From contig CAZBRS010000014.1 in the NCBI GenBank assembly GCA_964494475.1, positions 36,225 through 100,224 of the forward strand: a DNA stretch of 64,000 bases. The letters are read 5' to 3'. Shown piece after piece: positions 16,119-24,424 of this stretch (position 1 is its first letter; each line of letters opens with the position of its first letter). The translations under genes and the position numbers were made by a program. The notes beneath the pieces were generated by a model. It was given only the letters and a program-made list of their open reading frames with translations. It had not been told where the DNA came from and searched no databases. Origin of the DNA: CAZBRS01 sp964494475 (GTDB lineage Bacteria; Myxococcota_A; UBA9042; CAZBRS01).

Positions 16119-18026
16119 ATGGCCCATCCCAACTGGCAGCTCACCACGCTCCAGCGCTCCACCTACAGCGTGGGCATGTTCTCGTCGGCCATCGTCACGG
16201 CCACGGTGATGCAGTGGCTCTTCTACTACTACTCGCCGCCGCCCAACGCCGTCGACCAGGGCATGGTCTTCCTCGGCCTCGGCCTGGCCGTGGGCTTCGC
16301 GCGGCTCATCGGCGCGGCCGTCGACGCGCTGTCGAACCCTCTGGTGGCCTTCTGGAGCGACAAGAGCCGCGACCCGCGCGGCCGACGCATCCCCTTCATC
16401 GTGCGCGGCGCCATCCCCCTCATGGTGCTGGCCATCCTGGTGTGGTTCCCGCCCGTGCGGGGCGTGTCGATCTGGAACATCGTGTGGCTCACGGGCACGC
16501 TGGCCGGCACGTGGTTCTTCTACACCTACGTGGTCGCGCCCTACCTGGCGCTCATGCCCGACATCACGACCCACCCCGAAGAGCGCGTGTCGCTCACGGT
16601 GACCATGTCGTACTGGGAGGCCGGCGCCACGGCCATCGCGGCCCTGGCCGTGCCCGCCGTGATCGAAGCCCTGAAGGGCGGCCTGCAGCTCGGCCCCGTC
16701 TTCATCGCCGACGGCTTCAAGTTCACGGCCATCGCGCTGGCCATCCTCGGCGGCATCGGCTTCTTCGTATCGGTCAGCAAGATCCGCGAGCGCCCGCTGC
16801 CCGTCGAGAGCATCACCACCTTCTCGCTGTCGCGCTCGGTCATCGAGTGCTTCAAGAACCCCTCGTTCCCTCCCTACCTCCTGGCCGTGGCCGTGGCCAA
16901 GGTGGCCATCGGGCTCATGATCATCAGCCTGCCCTTCTTCGCGACCGCCGTGCTGCACAAGGGCGAAGGCTTCACGGGCGCCCTGTTCGCGCCGCTCTTC
17001 GTGTCGACCATCATCGGCTTCGTCGTGGGCGAGAAGATCGTGAACCGCCACGGACTGAAGAAGGCCTTCCGCGCCGCCACCCTGGCCGGCGTGGGCATCT
17101 TCCTCGGCTTCTTCGTGGTCTACTTCGCGGGCGGGAGCCCCGTGCCGCTTTCGTCCTTCGCGCGCGGCTCCGACGGGGCGGTCACCCTGGGCTTCGACGA
17201 CGTCACCGTGCCGCTGTCGGCCGACGAGTGGCGCGGCCTGTTCGAGGAGAACGGCGCCCCCAAGCGCCGCTTCGACGAGCGGCTGGCCTTCCTGGCGCCC
17301 ACCCTGGCCGGCGACCCCGAGCCCGGCAAGCCCGTGCGCATGAGCCTGGGCGTCGCGGGCGTGCTCGAGCCCGCCGAGACGGCCAACCTCGACGGCTGGC
17401 GCAGCATCGTGAGCACCCCCGAGGAGCGCGCGAAGATGGACCCCATCGCCGCGCTCGAGCTCGTGGGCCGCGAGCAGCTCGAGCTGCAAGGCCACATCGT
17501 CTTCGCCGACGGCAGCCTGGTCTTCCAGGGCTTCCACCCCGTCGACCCCAAGGCCGCGGCCGCCCTCGTGACCAGCCTCGAGCGCACGGGCGTGCCCATG
17601 GAGCGCCTCACCGAGATCCTGGCCGACCCCGCGCGCCTCGACCACGTGCTCGCGCGCTTCGACCTGCGCGTCGAGCAGGCCTGGAGCCTGCGCATCTACC
17701 TCGCGCTCTTCATCTGCTTCCTGCTCGGCTTCCCCGCCTCCATCCTCATGAGCATGTACCGCCCCATCGTGTGCGAGATCGTCGACGAGGACGAGCGCCG
17801 CGTCGGCAAGCGCCGCGAGGCCATGTACTTCGGCGTCGAGGGCCTCTTGACCAAGTTCGCCGACGGCATCGCGGGCATCGTGGTGCCGGTCGTCATCCTG
17901 CTGGGCCACGCCCTGGCCGCGCCGCCCTTCGGCTACGTGCTCTCGTTCGCCGTGGGCGCGCTCTTCATGCTGCTCGCGTGGTGGATCTTCCGGTGGTATC
18001 CGCTCGGTGGGGTCACGAAGAAGTAG
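16119..18026 (+). CDS. MFS_2 (GPH-type) symporter with large periplasmic insertion
   Basis: This 635-residue protein has a GGGGAGA ribosome site before its ATG. Twelve membrane segments can be placed, nine before residue 340 and three after residue 523. The family motif WSDKSRDPRGRRIPFI (79-94) identifies the glycoside-pentoside-hexuronide/MFSD2 branch, which includes sugar symporters and the lysolipid transporter MFSD2A. Residues ~341-522, between TM9 and TM10 and so on the periplasmic side, form an extra soluble domain of about 180 residues that ordinary members lack. It lies downstream of a ceramidase-like gene on the same strand, so a lipid-derived substrate is more likely than a sugar (inference). 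Confidence 0.85.
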   Translation: MAHPNWQLTTLQRSTYSVGMFSSAIVTATVMQWLFYYYSPPPNAVDQGMVFLGLGLAVGFARLIGAAVDALSNPLVAFWSDKSRDPRGRRIPFIVRGAIPLMVLAILVWFPPVRGVSIWNIVWLTGTLAGTWFFYTYVVAPYLALMPDITTHPEERVSLTVTMSYWEAGATAIAALAVPAVIEALKGGLQLGPVFIADGFKFTAIALAILGGIGFFVSVSKIRERPLPVESITTFSLSRSVIECFKNPSFPPYLLAVAVAKVAIGLMIISLPFFATAVLHKGEGFTGALFAPLFVSTIIGFVVGEKIVNRHGLKKAFRAATLAGVGIFLGFFVVYFAGGSPVPLSSFARGSDGAVTLGFDDVTVPLSADEWRGLFEENGAPKRRFDERLAFLAPTLAGDPEPGKPVRMSLGVAGVLEPAETANLDGWRSIVSTPEERAKMDPIAALELVGREQLELQGHIVFADGSLVFQGFHPVDPKAAAALVTSLERTGVPMERLTEILADPARLDHVLARFDLRVEQAWSLRIYLALFICFLLGFPASILMSMYRPIVCEIVDEDERRVGKRREAMYFGVEGLLTKFADGIAGIVVPVVILLGHALAAPPFGYVLSFAVGALFMLLAWWIFRWYPLGGVTKK

Positions 18027-18027
18027 G

Positions 18028-19002
18028 CTATCGCGGGCTTTCCTTCGTCGACGGGCTCGCTTCGAACTCGACCGCTTCGCCCGCGGCCACGTCGAGGGTC
18101 GCCTCGATGGGGTCGCCGACCCGAGGCAACACCCGGATCACGTGGCGGCCGGCCCGGACCTTGATCGGCCCCGTCAGCGGAGTGTGCCCCACGACACGCC
18201 CGTCGACCTCGACGACGGCGTCGTCGACGGGACACCGTACGGACACGAACGACGGCAGCCGGGCCGAGACCGCGTCGAGGATGCGCTCCAGGTCGGCGTT
18301 CATCGCGGCCGTCTCGTTCACGGCATCCATGAGCGCGGCGTCGTCGGTCGATGGCTCCCCGTCGGCCGTCGAGGCCGGTAGCGACGGCGCAGGCGCCACG
18401 CGCTCGGGGCCCGCGCTCTTCTCGACCTTTTCGAGCAGCGTCACGTGCACGTCGAGGGCCTCCGAGGCCTTCACGTCGATCACCTGCCGGAAGGCCTCGC
18501 GGCCGGGCGCCAGCACGTCGATCGTGTGGGAGCCCGGCGACACCTCGATCGGAGCGGCCAGCGGCGTGCGCCCCTCGGGCTTTCCGTCGACGTCGACGAC
18601 CGCCCCGTCGATCGCGCACTGCACACGCACCGTGGCGGGAAGCCTGGGCAACAGGACCTCGAGGGCCTGCTGCGCCTTGGCGCGCTTCTCGGAACTCGGC
18701 TCGACGACGAGAAAGACCTTCAGCGAGTCGACCGCCTTCCGGATCTGCCCCGCCGCCTCGGCGACCCGCGCGATGTTGTAGAGGAGCACAGGCGCAGGAT
18801 CGAGGGCGTAGGCCCGCTCGAAGAGGATGAGCGCCTCTGCGTGGCTCCCGGCGCGGCCCAGGTCGACGGCGGTCCTGGCCAGGACCGCCGCGCGCGCCTT
18901 CGCGTCGTCGGGCTGCGCCGTCGCGTCGTCGGCCCGCGCGACCGAGAGGGAGGCGGTCGCCAGCAGCACCGCCACGAACACCGCTGCGGTTCTCGCTACC
19001 AT
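18028..19002 (-). CDS. Secreted TPR/PEGA-domain protein
   Basis: This 324-residue protein has a signal peptide (about 1-24, ending VARADD). A TPR-like helical region follows at ~38-100, then two PEGA-type beta domains at ~125-185 and ~250-312. Both PEGA domains carry VDGKxxGxTPL-like turns (VDGKPEGRTPLAAPIEV and VDGRVVGHTPLTGPIKV). PEGA domains are found on the outside of kinase-associated and surface proteins in Myxococcota. The ATG has GAGGAG upstream and overlaps the end of a Ser/Thr kinase gene by 7 bases. It is therefore likely a periplasmic partner or output of that kinase. Confidence 0.85.
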   Translation of the reverse strand: MVARTAAVFVAVLLATASLSVARADDATAQPDDAKARAAVLARTAVDLGRAGSHAEALILFERAYALDPAPVLLYNIARVAEAAGQIRKAVDSLKVFLVVEPSSEKRAKAQQALEVLLPRLPATVRVQCAIDGAVVDVDGKPEGRTPLAAPIEVSPGSHTIDVLAPGREAFRQVIDVKASEALDVHVTLLEKVEKSAGPERVAPAPSLPASTADGEPSTDDAALMDAVNETAAMNADLERILDAVSARLPSFVSVRCPVDDAVVEVDGRVVGHTPLTGPIKVRAGRHVIRVLPRVGDPIEATLDVAAGEAVEFEASPSTKESPR

Positions 19003-20486
19003 ATCTCCTCGTATCCCTCCTGAGGCTTCGCACGCGCCCCCGGCTTGGCAGACGGACGGCGCGCGGGCTTGCCCGCCTTCTTCACCTCGCGCCCATGCTC
19101 GGGGGCTCCGTCGGAGCCCGGCGGCGCCGGAGCCACCGTCGGCGGCGGCACCTCGGGGGCCGTCACCGTCGGCGCGTCGATCGGCGGTGTCGGCGCGACC
19201 ACCGGCGCGACCACCGGCGCGACCTCAGGGGCCGGGACCGCCGGGGCGACGACCGCCGGGGCGACGACCGCCGGGGCGACGGCCGCCGGGACGACGACCG
19301 CCGGGCTCGCCACGGGTGGCGCCTCGATGGCCCGCGGCGGGGCCGGCGGCCACCCGATCGCCAGCGCCGCGCCGAGCAGCGCCAGCGCCAGCACCACGGT
19401 CGCGATCGCGAGGCGCACGCGCGACGACCCGAGTCGCGACGCGGGCGTGGAGGCCTCCCCCCCCGACGGCGCCTCGTCGCTCGGCGAGCTGTCGGACGCG
19501 CTGGAAGCGTCGGCGTCGTGCAGCGCCTTCGAGAGTTCGCGCAACCGCACCCGCTCGAGGCTCGTCACCACCTCGACCGCCGAAGGGCGATCGGCCGGCG
19601 CCTTGGCCAGCATGCGGTAGAGCAACGCCTGCATCTCGGCGGGCGCGCAGATTGCCACGGGCAGCGCCGGGATGGGCTCGTACAGGTGAGCCATCACGGC
19701 CTGGATCGGCGTGTCGCACTTGAACGGGTGTTGCCCGCTCAACATGGAATACAGGATGACGCCCAAGGAGTAGACGTCGATGGCCGGTGTCACGACGACG
19801 TGCCCCTCGGCCTGCTCCGGCGCCATGAACTGCGGCGTGCCGACGAAACCCCCGGTCTTCGTGACCGCGGAGTCACCGGTGCCGGTGAGGAACTTCGCGA
19901 TGCCGAAGTCGAGCACCTTGACGAAGTCGGCGTCACCCGCCACGTCGAGCAGGAACACGTTGTCGGGCTTCACGTCGCGGTGCACGAGGTTGGCGGCGTG
20001 GGCCTCGGCCAGGGCCTGGGCGATCTCGCACCCGACCTTGGCCGCCCTGACCAGCGGGAAGGGCGCCTCCTCGCGCATCACGGTCGAGAGCGGACGCCCG
20101 TCGAGGAACTCCATCACCATGAACAAGTCGCGCGTCGCCGCCTGCCCGAAGTCGATCACGCGGATGGCGTGCGGATGCGAGAGCAGGCTGGCGGCCTTGG
20201 CCTCGCGGTGGAACCGCCGGGCCGCCTCGTTGTTGCGCGCAAGGTCCGGGTTCATGACCTTGACGGCCACGATCTTGTTCATGGCGATCTGGGTCGCCCG
20301 ATACACGGTGCCCATGCCGCCCCGGCCGATGCGCTCCTCGAGTCGATAACGCTTCTCGAGCACGCGCCCGAGCAGAGGATCGAAGCCGGGGCTGGAGTCG
20401 ACGCGGTAGAACGTGCGCGTCCCGCACACGGGGCAGATCTCCTCGTCGCAACGACGATCGCACTCCGGACAGAGTCGGGACGCCAT
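18996..20486 (-). CDS. Membrane Ser/Thr protein kinase with N-terminal zinc ribbon
   Basis: This 496-residue protein has, in order, a zinc-ribbon-like C6-x2-C9 and C18-x2-C21 pair and a kinase domain at about 47-315. The kinase has GRGGMG at 54-59, K76, HRD at 169-171, DFG at 193-195 and APE at 222-224. A Ser/Asp-rich linker follows, then one membrane span (around 360-385), a long Pro/Ala/Val extension built on PAVVA repeats, and a basic tail. The extra-cytoplasmic half has no folded sensor and may be a spacer through the periplasm. It is co-transcribed with, and overlaps, the PEGA/TPR gene. All catalytic residues are present, so the kinase should be active. Confidence 0.93.
   Translation of the reverse strand: MASRLCPECDRRCDEEICPVCGTRTFYRVDSSPGFDPLLGRVLEKRYRLEERIGRGGMGTVYRATQIAMNKIVAVKVMNPDLARNNEAARRFHREAKAASLLSHPHAIRVIDFGQAATRDLFMVMEFLDGRPLSTVMREEAPFPLVRAAKVGCEIAQALAEAHAANLVHRDVKPDNVFLLDVAGDADFVKVLDFGIAKFLTGTGDSAVTKTGGFVGTPQFMAPEQAEGHVVVTPAIDVYSLGVILYSMLSGQHPFKCDTPIQAVMAHLYEPIPALPVAICAPAEMQALLYRMLAKAPADRPSAVEVVTSLERVRLRELSKALHDADASSASDSSPSDEAPSGGEASTPASRLGSSRVRLAIATVVLALALLGAALAIGWPPAPPRAIEAPPVASPAVVVPAAVAPAVVAPAVVAPAVPAPEVAPVVAPVVAPTPPIDAPTVTAPEVPPPTVAPAPPGSDGAPEHGREVKKAGKPARRPSAKPGARAKPQEGYEEIW
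19237..19311. repeat. 15-bp tandem repeat inside the kinase gene
   Basis: Five 15-base units run in phase, three of them identical (accgccggggcgacg). On the minus strand they encode the pentapeptide PAVVA of the periplasmic linker. A separate 12-base repeat (cggcgcgaccac) lies just beside it at about 19191-19224. Length changes in multiples of 5 or 4 residues would keep the frame. Confidence 0.8.
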
Positions 20487-20550
20487 CTCGCGAGACCCGA
20501 GTTCGTACCACGGACGGGACGAAGGTACACGAGCTGTAAGAAGAAATCCA

Positions 20551-20574
20551 GGATGGGGATGGGGATGGGGACGG
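20551..20574 (+). repeat. GGGGAT mini-repeat with G-quadruplex potential
   Basis: The plus strand has three GGGG tracts separated by AT, flanked by GG on both sides. It lies in the 90-base gap between the kinase start and the SPOR gene stop, within the leader of the minus-strand kinase gene (C-rich in its RNA). A four-tract G-quadruplex could form only with a two-G tract. Confidence 0.45.
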
Positions 20575-20576
20575 AC

Positions 20577-21242
20577 CTACTGGTCGACGTACGCCGGGAA
20601 CAGCGTCTGCTTCTCGGTCTTCATGTAATAGTCGCGGAACGTCTCCATCTGCTCGCGCGTGGCGAACCTGCCCACGCGGATGCGGTACCACGGCTCGGCG
20701 TGCAGGATGTAGGCGGTCTCGTAGCCTTTCTGCTTCAGCTTGGCGAGCTCTTCCTCGGCCGAGGACTGGCTCTTCACCGCCGTCAACTGCAGCGTGAAGG
20801 TGGGCTTCTCGAAGGTCGAGGGCGGGGCCTCGAGGCCGGTCTTCGCGATCTCGGCCGGCGCCTCCGGTTCGGGGGGCGGGGCCGTGGGCTTGGGCGGGAT
20901 GGCGTCCAGCTTCTCGCCCTCGGCCTTGGCGCGGTCGATCATGGCCGCGAGCTTGGGGTCGGTGCGCGTGAGGTCTTCCTGGCCGCCCGTGCGCAGCGGG
21001 GGCATGTAGCGCTTCAGGAACTCGTCCTCGATGCGCGGCTCGCCCGCGACGGCCTTGTCGCGCGCCTCGTCGGTCGTGAATTGCTTGGTCACGAACGTCG
21101 AATACTCCTTGCCCACGAAGAAGCCGGCGATGAACATGCCGAGGGCGAAGGCCAGCAGGCCGCCGATCCAGCCGCGCAGGGCTCCGGCCGCCACGGTGCG
21201 GGCTTCGCTCTCCTTCTCCTTGATGCGATCCTCATTCCTCAT
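20577..21242 (-). CDS. SPOR-domain membrane protein
   Basis: This 221-residue protein has a cytoplasmic N-terminus, one membrane span at about 25-46 (GWIGGLLAFALGMFIAGFFVG), a Pro/Glu-rich linker at ~115-145 and a C-terminal SPOR domain (~148-221, FTLQLTAVKSQSSAEEEL and YRIRVGRFATREQ). SPOR domains bind denuded peptidoglycan at division sites, so a role at the septum or wall is likely. Its ATG lies inside the end of argS (11-base overlap), so it is translated with the synthetase. The same argS-SPOR pairing occurs in other delta-proteobacteria, to my recollection. Confidence 0.88.
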   Translation of the reverse strand: MRNEDRIKEKESEARTVAAGALRGWIGGLLAFALGMFIAGFFVGKEYSTFVTKQFTTDEARDKAVAGEPRIEDEFLKRYMPPLRTGGQEDLTRTDPKLAAMIDRAKAEGEKLDAIPPKPTAPPPEPEAPAEIAKTGLEAPPSTFEKPTFTLQLTAVKSQSSAEEELAKLKQKGYETAYILHAEPWYRIRVGRFATREQMETFRDYYMKTEKQTLFPAYVDQ

Positions 21243-22917
21243 GTTCGCCTCCCACGCTCACCATGCGCTCCGGGGCCGTGATCTTCAGGGTGTCGAGCGC
21301 GTCGCCGATGACGCGCCGCACGAGCTCGACCAGGGTCAGGCGCGCGCGGGTGCGGGCCAGGTCGTCGCTGATGACGCGACCGGCGCCCTTGTTGCGCGTG
21401 TAGTAGCTGTGGAACTGCTTGGTCAGATCGATCAGGTAGAACGCCAGGGGGTGGATCTCGCCCGACCGCACGATGGTGCGCAGGACGTGCGGGTACTCGA
21501 GCACCTTCTTGGCGAGCTCGATCTCGTCGGGCAGCACCAACTGGGCCTCGAGCTCGTCGGCGTCGGGCACGCCCGGCGTCAGCCCGGCCTCGGCTGCCTT
21601 GGCCAGGATGCTCGAGATGCGGGCGTGGCCGTATTGCACGTAGAAGACCGGGTTGTCCTGGGTCTGCTGCTTGGCGAGCTCGAGGTCGAAGTCGAGGGGC
21701 GAGTCGCCGCTGCGCAGCATGAAGAAGAAGCGCGTCGCGTCGACGCCGACCTCGTCGAGCACCTCGCGCACCGTGACGAAGTTGCCGGCGCGCCCGCTCA
21801 TGGCGACGGGCTCGCCGTTGCGCAGCAGGCGCACGAACTGCAGCAGGATGACGCGGAAGCGCTCGGGATCGCGGCCCAGCGCCTGGATCGACGCCTTCAT
21901 GCGCGGCACGTAGCCGTGGTGATCGGCGCCCCAGATGTCGATGAGCTCGTCGAAGCCGCGCTCGAACTTTTCGAAGTGGTAGGCGATGTCGGACGCGAAG
22001 TACGTGGGGATGCCGTTGTCGCGCACGACCACGCGGTCTTCGTCGTCGCCGAGCACCGAGCTGCGGAACACGAGCTTGCCGTCCTGCTCGTACAGCCAGC
22101 CGTCCTGCTTCAGGCGGTTGATCACGCGCTGCGACAGGCCGCGTTCGTAGATCTCGCGCTCGCTGTACCAGCGGTCGAACTCGATGCGGAAGGACGCGAT
22201 GTCGTCGCGGATGCCCTGCAGCAGCTTGGTCGAGATGTAAGACTTGGACTCGTCGACCACGTCGGCGTAGGCCTTGTCCTTGCGGGCGTCGCCGATCTCG
22301 GCGAAGAGCTGGGCCGCGGCCTCGCGCACGTACTCGCCCTGGTAGCCATCCTCGGGGAAGGGCTCGACCACGCCGCAGAGCTCGAGATAGCGAGCGTGGA
22401 GCGAGCGCCCCAGCTTGTCCATCTGCATGCCCATGTCGTTGACGTAGTACTCGCGCCAGACCTCGTAGCCCGTCTTGGCCATGAGGCTCGCGAGCACGTC
22501 GCCGTAGACCGCGCCCCGCCCGTGGCCCACGTGCAGCGGATGCGTAGGGTTGGCGCTCACGAACTCGATGAGCACCTTGCGCCCCTGCCCCACGTCGGGC
22601 CGCCAGAACTGGGGCTCGCCCCCCGCCGCGTCGAGCAGCGACTGGAACACGGCGTAAGGCTTCACGCGGAAGTTGATGAAGCCGGGGCCCGCGATGTCGA
22701 GCTTCGACACCCAGGGGCTCTGGAAGGCCTCGACGATACGTTCGGCCACCTTGCGGGGCGGGCTCTTCAACTCCTTGGCCAGCTGCAGCGCCACGTTGGT
22801 GGCGAAGTCGCCGAAGGTGGGGTTGGCCGGGGGCTCGACCGAGAGGTCGAGGTCGGCGCGCATCCCCAGGGTTTGGAGCACGCGACGCAGGTCTTCGGCG
22901 ATCTTGTAGCGAATCAC
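21232..22917 (-). CDS. argS: Arginyl-tRNA synthetase
   Basis: This 561-residue enzyme charges tRNA-Arg. The GTG at 22917 gives the family-typical N-terminus MIRYKIAEDL. Longer frames exist but would add residues with no counterpart. The N-terminal Add-1 domain covers ~1-100. The HIGH-class motif is HVGH (129-132) in NPTHPLHVGHGRG. The KMSKS equivalent is in the MSGRAGNF block, and the DALR anticodon-binding domain begins at NPVFYVQYGHARISSIL. Its length is close to E. coli ArgS (577). It is divergent from ridA. Confidence 0.95.
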   Translation of the reverse strand: MIRYKIAEDLRRVLQTLGMRADLDLSVEPPANPTFGDFATNVALQLAKELKSPPRKVAERIVEAFQSPWVSKLDIAGPGFINFRVKPYAVFQSLLDAAGGEPQFWRPDVGQGRKVLIEFVSANPTHPLHVGHGRGAVYGDVLASLMAKTGYEVWREYYVNDMGMQMDKLGRSLHARYLELCGVVEPFPEDGYQGEYVREAAAQLFAEIGDARKDKAYADVVDESKSYISTKLLQGIRDDIASFRIEFDRWYSEREIYERGLSQRVINRLKQDGWLYEQDGKLVFRSSVLGDDEDRVVVRDNGIPTYFASDIAYHFEKFERGFDELIDIWGADHHGYVPRMKASIQALGRDPERFRVILLQFVRLLRNGEPVAMSGRAGNFVTVREVLDEVGVDATRFFFMLRSGDSPLDFDLELAKQQTQDNPVFYVQYGHARISSILAKAAEAGLTPGVPDADELEAQLVLPDEIELAKKVLEYPHVLRTIVRSGEIHPLAFYLIDLTKQFHSYYTRNKGAGRVISDDLARTRARLTLVELVRRVIGDALDTLKITAPERMVSVGGEHEE

Positions 22918-22936
22918 TGGACGGACCTGTCCCCGG

Positions 22937-22964
22937 TTGACCAAGCTGGTCGCGAGCGTAAGAT
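22937..22964 (+). promoter_or_regulatory. Promoter of ridA
   Basis: TTGACC (22937-22942), a 16-base spacer and TAAGAT (22959-22964) lie about 40 bases upstream of the ridA ATG in the argS-ridA divergent region. Confidence 0.6.
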
Positions 22965-23005
22965 AGGCCCCCTGTGGTGTCAAGAAACCCGCACGGAGAC
23001 TCGCC

Positions 23006-23392
23006 ATGCCCCTCACGCCCGTCTCGACCCCCGCCGCCCCCGCAGCGATCGGTCCCTACTCCCAGGCCATCGAGGCCGTCGGTTCACGCTGGTTGTTCCT
23101 GTCGGGCCAAATCCCGCTCGACCCGACCACGGGCCAGATGAACAACGCCACCGTGGCCGACGAGGTGGGCCAGGTGCTCTCGAACCTGCAGGCTGTGCTG
23201 GCCGCCGCCGGCGCCTCACCCGCCAACCTGGTCAAGACCACGATCTTCCTGACCGACATGGCCGACTTCGCGGTGGTGAACGAGGCCTACGCGGCGTGGC
23301 TGGGCGCGCACCGGCCGGCGCGCGCGACCATCGCGGTCAAGGCGTTGCCGAAGGGCGCCCGCGTCGAGATCGAGGGCATCGCCGTTCTGTAG
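23006..23392 (+). CDS. ridA: RidA family enamine/imine deaminase
   Basis: This 128-residue protein matches RidA/YjgF. It has GPYSQAIE near the start, the LFLSGQIPLDPTTG block, the ring-forming VKTTIFLTDMADF segment, and RATIAVKALPKGARVEIEGIA containing the conserved Arg that binds the carboxylate. RidA hydrolyses reactive 2-aminoacrylate and related imines from PLP enzymes, in the cytoplasm. The stop codon TAG is the first part of a TGTAGGG repeat arm. Confidence 0.93.
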   Translation: MPLTPVSTPAAPAAIGPYSQAIEAVGSRWLFLSGQIPLDPTTGQMNNATVADEVGQVLSNLQAVLAAAGASPANLVKTTIFLTDMADFAVVNEAYAAWLGAHRPARATIAVKALPKGARVEIEGIAVL

Positions 23393-23451
23393 GGGCGCGA
23401 TGTCGTGGGGACACGATGGCACGTGGGGACACGATGCATCGTGTCCCTACA
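23388..23451. repeat. Compound palindrome between convergent ridA and response-regulator genes
   Basis: TGTAGGG (23388-23394) and CCCTACA (23445-23451) form outer arms. Inside, a 15-base direct repeat CGTGGGGACACGATG occurs at 23404 and 23422. The second copy pairs with CATCGTGTCCC to give a perfect 22-base palindrome at 23426-23447. The TAG stops of both flanking genes lie in the arms. It may act as a bidirectional terminator or mRNA end protector, and it resembles REP-type intergenic elements. Confidence 0.75.
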
Positions 23452-24403
23452 GATCGGGAACGGTGATCCGTCCGGTCTCGGGGTCGATCCAGGCCAGCCG
23501 CCCCGGCCCCGCCCCGACGGCCGCCTCGAGGGCCACGTCGGCGTGCCCGAGCAGTTCGTCGACCGACAGCACGCGCTCGTCGCCGGGCGCCACCCCCAAC
23601 GCGACCGACACGACGCCAGCGACCTCGCCCACGTCGAGCACGAAGGGCTCGGACACCGCGTCGGCGATGCGCTCGGCGATCAGGCGGCCGTCCTGGATGC
23701 CCGCCGCGTGCTCGAGCGCGATGGCGAAGTCGCCGCCGCCCAGACGGGTCACCGTGTCGCCGGGGTGGGTGAAGCGCCGGATGCGCCGGCTCACCTCGAC
23801 CAGCACCGCGTCGCCGGCCAGGTAGCCGTAGCGCTCGATGACCGCGTCGAGGCCCAGCACCTGCAGGCGCACGAACGAGAACGTGTCGTTGTGGTACCGC
23901 CGCACGCGCTCGATCATGTGCGCCAGGCGCTCCTGCAGCAGGCCGCGGCCCGCGTCGCCGGTGAGCGTGTCGTAGAAGGCGTTGCGCAGAAACTCTTCTT
24001 CGCAGGCCTTGCGCTGAAGCGAGCGCGTGAGCACGTGATCGAGCAATTCGGCCGAGGCCACGCTCTTGTCGACGTAATCGGCCACGCCCAGCGTGAGCGC
24101 CCGCCGAATCACGTCTTCGTCCTGCTCGCTGGTCAGCATGATCACGGGCAGCGTGATGCGCCCCCGCTCGGACGAGAGGCGCCGCAGGAACTCGAGCCCG
24201 TCGACCCGGGGCATGCGAACGTCGAGGAAGACGCAATCGGGCGACTCTTCGCGGAAGAGACGAAGCCCCTCCTCGCCGGTGCGCGCCTCGAGGATCTCGG
24301 GGCAGAACCTCGCGAGTCGCGACAGCTTGTGCTTCACGAGGAAGCGATCGGATTCGTCGTCGTCGACGACCAGGATACGCAATCGGCGCGGCCCCGCGTC
24401 CAT
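23447..24403 (-). CDS. Response regulator with degenerate GGDEF domain
   Basis: This 318-residue protein starts at the ATG at 24403, which has GGAGG just upstream. An ATG at 24424 would add seven residues without such a site. The receiver domain (~8-128) has the acidic pocket D14-D16, phospho-acceptor D61, T91 and K113, so it should be phosphorylatable. A GGDEF-like domain follows at ~140-318, but its active-site motif reads GGGDF (222-226), and the early DxLTG block lacks its usual PNR follow-on. Diguanylate cyclase activity is therefore doubtful. It may bind nucleotide or serve as a dimer scaffold. It is the last gene of a minus-strand operon with a DUF2723 protein. Confidence 0.87.
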   Translation of the reverse strand: MDAGPRRLRILVVDDDESDRFLVKHKLSRLARFCPEILEARTGEEGLRLFREESPDCVFLDVRMPRVDGLEFLRRLSSERGRITLPVIMLTSEQDEDVIRRALTLGVADYVDKSVASAELLDHVLTRSLQRKACEEEFLRNAFYDTLTGDAGRGLLQERLAHMIERVRRYHNDTFSFVRLQVLGLDAVIERYGYLAGDAVLVEVSRRIRRFTHPGDTVTRLGGGDFAIALEHAAGIQDGRLIAERIADAVSEPFVLDVGEVAGVVSVALGVAPGDERVLSVDELLGHADVALEAAVGAGPGRLAWIDPETGRITVPDL

Positions 24404-24424
24404 GGCGCCTCCGGGCAGATGCAT

